From positions 1-7,515 of the forward strand of contig RZYZ01000100.1 in NCBI GenBank assembly GCA_009930125.1: a DNA stretch of 7,515 nucleotides, given 5' to 3'. Source of the DNA: Clostridia bacterium. GTDB taxonomy: Bacteria > Bacillota > Clostridia > Clostridiales > Clostridiaceae. Below, piece after piece: positions 4,827 to 7,515 of the stretch; within the stretch, counting starts at the first letter, position 1, and each line of letters opens with the position of its first letter. Under the pieces are notes generated by a model. The model was not told the origin of the DNA. It did not search any database and saw only the letters and a program-made list of their open reading frames with translations. Made by a program: the position numbers and the translations under genes.

Positions 4827-5269
4827 CATTTTTCCCATTGTGGGCTATTTCTTATTTTTTCAGCTGCAGCATCATTATCAACTAGATAAGCAGTTACAAA
4901 TTTTCCTTTGCCTTTCTTATTAATAAAAATAACGACTAGATAATTTTCTTCTGTTAAGAATGTAACTCTTCTTGTATTATCGTAAGAGTTTTTTGCTTTG
5001 TCATATCCTTTTCGAGGTACAATTTTAGGATCTTGCAACACATGCTTTATCCAATCCATTCGCTTACCACGCTTAATATCAAAACTATCCTTTTCGGCCG
5101 TCCAACTTTTATGGGTTCGCTTATAGAATGTGTGGTCAAATTGATCTTCGTAAAACATTACCGGAATGTTATCAAATGTATAAATTGGACTTGCTTCACA
5201 ATAAGTTCTAATGTAGTGCTGCTTGTACTCTTCTTCTGTTTCGTATTTTAATAATTCAGGGAGCGCCAT
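4826..5269 (-). CDS. Small protein resembling PBECR/BECR-fold nucleases, partner of DUF3800
   Basis: 147 residues, soluble, no signal peptide or membrane segment. The layout resembles phage and toxin nucleases of the Barnase-EndoU-ColicinE5/D-RelE (BECR) fold. An N-terminal helical part contains a His (46, in FDHTF). A basic helix, KRGKRMDWIKHVLQDPKIV (residues 66-84), matches the 'WI..vL..P' signature common in such proteins. Short strands follow, with Arg101 before VTFL and FVTAYLV at 124-130. If the fold is right, His46, the Arg/Lys residues and the Thr-Ala-Tyr segment are the likely active-site contributors. The ATG overlaps the DUF3800 stop by one base (TAATG), so translation is coupled; a GGGGAG site lies 4 bases upstream. 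It is far richer in A+T than the flanking genes. RNase or toxin activity is inference. Family assignment is tentative; an unrelated small hypothetical protein remains possible. That it is a real gene is much surer. Confidence 0.6.
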   Translation of the reverse strand: MALPELLKYETEEEYKQHYIRTYCEASPIYTFDNIPVMFYEDQFDHTFYKRTHKSWTAEKDSFDIKRGKRMDWIKHVLQDPKIVPRKGYDKAKNSYDNTRRVTFLTEENYLVVIFINKKGKGKFVTAYLVDNDAAAEKIRNSPQWEK

Positions 5270-5985
5270 TATATACTCCCCTTTCTTAAATCCATCACAA
5301 ACACATTGAATTTTTTATAGCTTCTACTTGTATGTCTTATAGGATGGCCTAAATGTTTCTCAATTCTATCTACTACAGCTTTTTTTGCGTCTGATTCTCC
5401 GTGGACTCCATAGTTAAATTTGTATCCAACGGCACCCATCAAAACATTTTGAAGTTGAAGCAATAGGGACTCTTTTGAATTAATCGCTTGAATAAGTTCA
5501 ACACTTTCGGACCAACAAGCTCTATTTAGAATTCCTTTTAGATTTTTTAATCGTGTACGATCTTTGTTCGTCTTATAGTCTGTAAAGATATAATACTTAT
5601 GTTGTGGTTCTATCCAATGATAAATGAGTTGATAATAAAATTTATAATACCCTAACTCATGATCTGAATCATTAAATGTTTCATTATCTATGTCTTTAGC
5701 ATCAAGTACAACAGTTCTAAAATCGATTGAACTGTCAGAGCTAAAAAACAAATCTACCAGCTCTAGGTAGAAGTTAATTTTATTAGGTGATACATTACCC
5801 CATTTTAACTCACCATAGAGATTATGCTTGTCCTTTAGTTCCTTGATTGATGCTTTCAATCCCTCACGTTTTTCTGTCGGTAGCATTATGCCACCAATAC
5901 AAACAAATCTATTGTGACTGTCTATAGAGGATTTTTCTACTATTAAGTCTTGTCTGCTTTCATCACAATATACATCATATAACAT
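5269..5985 (-). CDS. DUF3800 domain protein (putative RNase H-like fold)
   Basis: 238 residues from the ATG at 5983-5985. Family marks are the N-terminal strand ending in CDES (7-10) and RFVCIGGIML (26-35). GELKW (58-62), IFTDYK (133-138) and a C-terminal LLQLQNVLMGAVGYK (175-189) follow. DUF3800 proteins are considered relatives of the RNase H fold, with Asp8, Glu59 and Asp136 the likely metal ligands here. Most members have Asp in the 'QlaD' position of the last motif, whereas this one has Asn180. The biochemical role is not settled; these genes are frequent in mobile and defence regions. A TTG at 5986-5988 is in frame, but GGGGTGA (5990-5996) is ideally spaced for the ATG. It overlaps the next gene as TAATG. 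The A+T-rich composition contrasts with both flanks (16 G/C among bases 5641-5700, against 33 in 1801-1860), pointing to transfer. The tandem small RNAs lie just beyond the operon's end. Confidence 0.85.
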   Translation of the reverse strand: MLYDVYCDESRQDLIVEKSSIDSHNRFVCIGGIMLPTEKREGLKASIKELKDKHNLYGELKWGNVSPNKINFYLELVDLFFSSDSSIDFRTVVLDAKDIDNETFNDSDHELGYYKFYYQLIYHWIEPQHKYYIFTDYKTNKDRTRLKNLKGILNRACWSESVELIQAINSKESLLLQLQNVLMGAVGYKFNYGVHGESDAKKAVVDRIEKHLGHPIRHTSRSYKKFNVFVMDLRKGSI

Positions 5986-6040
5986 CAACTCACCCCAACT
6001 TTACTAATCAACGGATAATTTTATATGAAACAACAATATA

Positions 6041-6046
6041 ATTATA
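6041..6046 (-). promoter_or_regulatory. Possible -10 element of the DUF3800 operon
   Basis: A perfect TATAAT on the minus strand about 55 bases before the DUF3800 start, in a very A+T-rich spacer. The -35 region 17 bases upstream (GTGTGA) matches only three of six consensus bases, so the call is weak, and the rich A+T background makes chance matches likely. Confidence 0.35.
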
Positions 6047-6082
6047 AGCTATATATACAAATTTCACACTACCATAATAGAA

Positions 6083-6114
6083 TAAAAGAAAATTAAAACA
6101 CCAAGTAGCTTGAT
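6083..6114 (-). terminator. Weak intrinsic terminator after the O-antigen ligase-like gene
   Basis: Read on the minus strand, ATCAAG and CTTGGT (6109-6114 and 6100-6105) form a 6-bp stem with one G-T pair and a three-base loop, followed by G and the T-rich run TTTTAATTTTCTTTT. It sits about 10 bases after the stop at 6123-6125. The short stem makes readthrough into the DUF3800 operon plausible. Confidence 0.4.
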
Positions 6115-6122
6115 CATAGTAA

Positions 6123-7415
6123 TCATCTGCTTTTCTCCACCCTAATCGCCTGCCCAGAGGATACGATGCCAAGATAGACAAAGAAGATGTAGTAGACCAT
6201 GACCACCTGAATGTTAAAGAACGCCTGGGTCAGATATCCGATGATGGCAGCAAGAATCGGCACATAGGCTTCATGCTTCTTGAGATTTTTCATCCCCTTC
6301 TTCAGAACCAGAAACAGGAATCCCAGATAGGCAAAGAACGAAAGAAGTCCTGAGGATACACCGATGTTCAGATACTCATTGTGCGCCTTGTCCCAGTTTC
6401 TGTATCTTCCGAAATCTGAAATGATCTGTCCTCTGAAATGCATGTTCATGGCAATATACAGGGTGTCCAGTCCGAATCCGAAAAACGGACGCATCCTGAT
6501 GAGCTCGATAACTTTACCCCATATATAGACCCTGGAAGAGCCGCCTAAATAAGCGGTCTCCTCCTCTTTGATGATATTGAAGAAGTCGCTGAATATGGAT
6601 AAAAATCGCGATGCGAAGACATCTCCGGATGTCAGAACAAACAGCAGAATCATCCCTAGACTGGTGAAAAAAACGACCAGCGCTTTTTTCCCTTGGTTCT
6701 TTGTGAATCCGCTTCGGATCTGATGAAGTACAAGAAAGGCGATCAGCGCTATGAAGGCACCGATCCACGCGCCTCTGGTTCGAGTTGTCAGAAGCGCCAG
6801 AAACAGGATCGCATAAGCCAGAAGTCCGATCTTCTTTCCTTTATAGAAGTAAAGATAGACGGGCATGGGTATGGACAGCACCAGATAAGATCCTAGGAAA
6901 TTGGGATTCCCCATGGTGGCGAAGGCGATTCCCACCCATTCCAGAGCATAGAGCTCCTTCGGCACAGGATCCATCTGGTAGAACTGGAGAATGGCGTAGA
7001 TCGCTATCACTACCGATGTGGCGGAGATGATTCTGAAAAAGTGCTTTTCAATATCCTTTGCATTTCTGGCGATGAGATAGGCAAAGCAGTAGGCTATGAA
7101 TGCCAGAAACCCGTCATGACGATATTTCGATCCTACTATGGAAATCTGTGGATTCAGCGAGAAGAAAAGGGAGAGGGACACCAGGATGAAATAGCCTGCC
7201 AGAAAACGGTTCTCCAGGGTATTTTCCATGAAAGTGATCTGGTCTCGTCTTCTTATGGACAGAAACAGAAAGATCGCAGAAATACATAGAAGACTAGCGA
7301 GCTTCGTCCAGGCGGTCTGAAAGGTCCCATTGATGGGTACCATAACCAGCGGTACCAGACCTATGGTGAGATACAGCAGAATATTATTCACTTTGATTGC
7401 GTCCGCACTTCTCAT
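6123..7415 (-). CDS. O-antigen ligase/polymerase-like membrane protein (Wzy_C family)
   Basis: 430 residues with about 12 predicted membrane segments, for example near 11-29, 36-54, 70-87, 128-146, 172-190, 215-232, 245-263, 353-372 and 402-418. A long outside loop runs from about 264 to 352. Motifs of the O-antigen ligase family are GNPNFLGSYL (169-178), TRTRGAW (211-217), RVYIWG followed by RMRPFFGFG (295-315), and HNEYLNIGVSSG starting at His345. The last fits the H[NSQ]-X9-G pattern of WaaL-type ligases, in which the His is essential. The protein probably joins or polymerises lipid-linked sugar chains at the cell surface. In a Gram-positive host the acceptor is unlikely to be lipopolysaccharide, so polysaccharide polymerase or glycoprotein/teichoic-type transfer are the alternatives. 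A GGAGGA ribosome binding site lies 6-7 bases before the ATG. No partner glycosyltransferases are visible. Base composition is closer to the fab genes than to the cassette. Confidence 0.85.
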   Translation of the reverse strand: MRSADAIKVNNILLYLTIGLVPLVMVPINGTFQTAWTKLASLLCISAIFLFLSIRRRDQITFMENTLENRFLAGYFILVSLSLFFSLNPQISIVGSKYRHDGFLAFIAYCFAYLIARNAKDIEKHFFRIISATSVVIAIYAILQFYQMDPVPKELYALEWVGIAFATMGNPNFLGSYLVLSIPMPVYLYFYKGKKIGLLAYAILFLALLTTRTRGAWIGAFIALIAFLVLHQIRSGFTKNQGKKALVVFFTSLGMILLFVLTSGDVFASRFLSIFSDFFNIIKEEETAYLGGSSRVYIWGKVIELIRMRPFFGFGLDTLYIAMNMHFRGQIISDFGRYRNWDKAHNEYLNIGVSSGLLSFFAYLGFLFLVLKKGMKNLKKHEAYVPILAAIIGYLTQAFFNIQVVMVYYIFFVYLGIVSSGQAIRVEKSR

Positions 7416-7515
7416 GATGTTTCCTCCAGTATGTTTAAGTGGTTATATCTACTAGTATTATACTGTATGGAAGACACAGAGCGATGATTCTCTCCTATAA
7501 TTAGGATAATTTTCA

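Noticed and set aside
4519..5269. Classical type III toxin-antitoxin locus (RNA repeats followed by toxin gene)
   Set aside because: The RNA promoters and T tract place the repeats on the plus strand, while the putative toxin is convergent on the minus strand behind a terminator. Known type III loci have both on the same strand.
7457..7462. TATAAT on the minus strand upstream of the ligase-like gene
   Set aside because: No -35 element at 16-18 bases upstream and no extended -10; the true promoter may lie beyond the window.

Overview
The window looks like a Bacillota (clostridial) chromosome. The evidence is a fabH-acpP-fabK-fabD fatty-acid cluster that uses FabK as enoyl reductase, strong AGGAGG-type ribosome binding sites, and an ISLre2-family insertion sequence. 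The species cannot be named from this sequence.

Layout, low to high coordinate. Positions 1-2512 are a minus-strand type II fatty-acid synthesis operon, transcribed fabH, acpP, fabK, fabD, with fabD cut by the window edge. Its promoter is at about 2682-2709 and carries a perfect inverted repeat across the -35 element, a good candidate operator. A minus-strand terminator at 2757-2780 lies just upstream and now serves no visible gene. Positions 2947-4501 are an ISLre2-type element flanked by a 9-10 bp target duplication. Its transposase is broken by an in-frame TAA that separates the first catalytic Asp residues from the catalytic Glu. Positions 4519-4774 hold two tandem copies of a 61-nt structured RNA (54 of 61 positions identical). 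Each has its own promoter, and the second ends in a U8 terminator. The differences between copies preserve base pairing. Convergent to them, on the minus strand, is an A+T-rich two-gene unit: a DUF3800 protein (5269-5985) and a small protein resembling PBECR/BECR-fold nucleases (4826-5269), joined by a TAATG overlap. Positions 6123-7415 encode a polytopic O-antigen ligase/polymerase-like membrane protein with base composition closer to the fab genes.

The fab genes are ordinary housekeeping biosynthesis. The stretch from about 4512 to 6000 looks like a small acquired cassette between the fab operon and the surface-polysaccharide gene. It combines tandem small RNAs with two putative nuclease-fold proteins. 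Structured RNAs near DUF3800 genes have been described before (the DUF3800-numbered RNA motifs, from memory), but their function is not established to my knowledge. This cassette is the best candidate for an uncharacterised system here; a defence or RNA-controlled toxin role is inference only.
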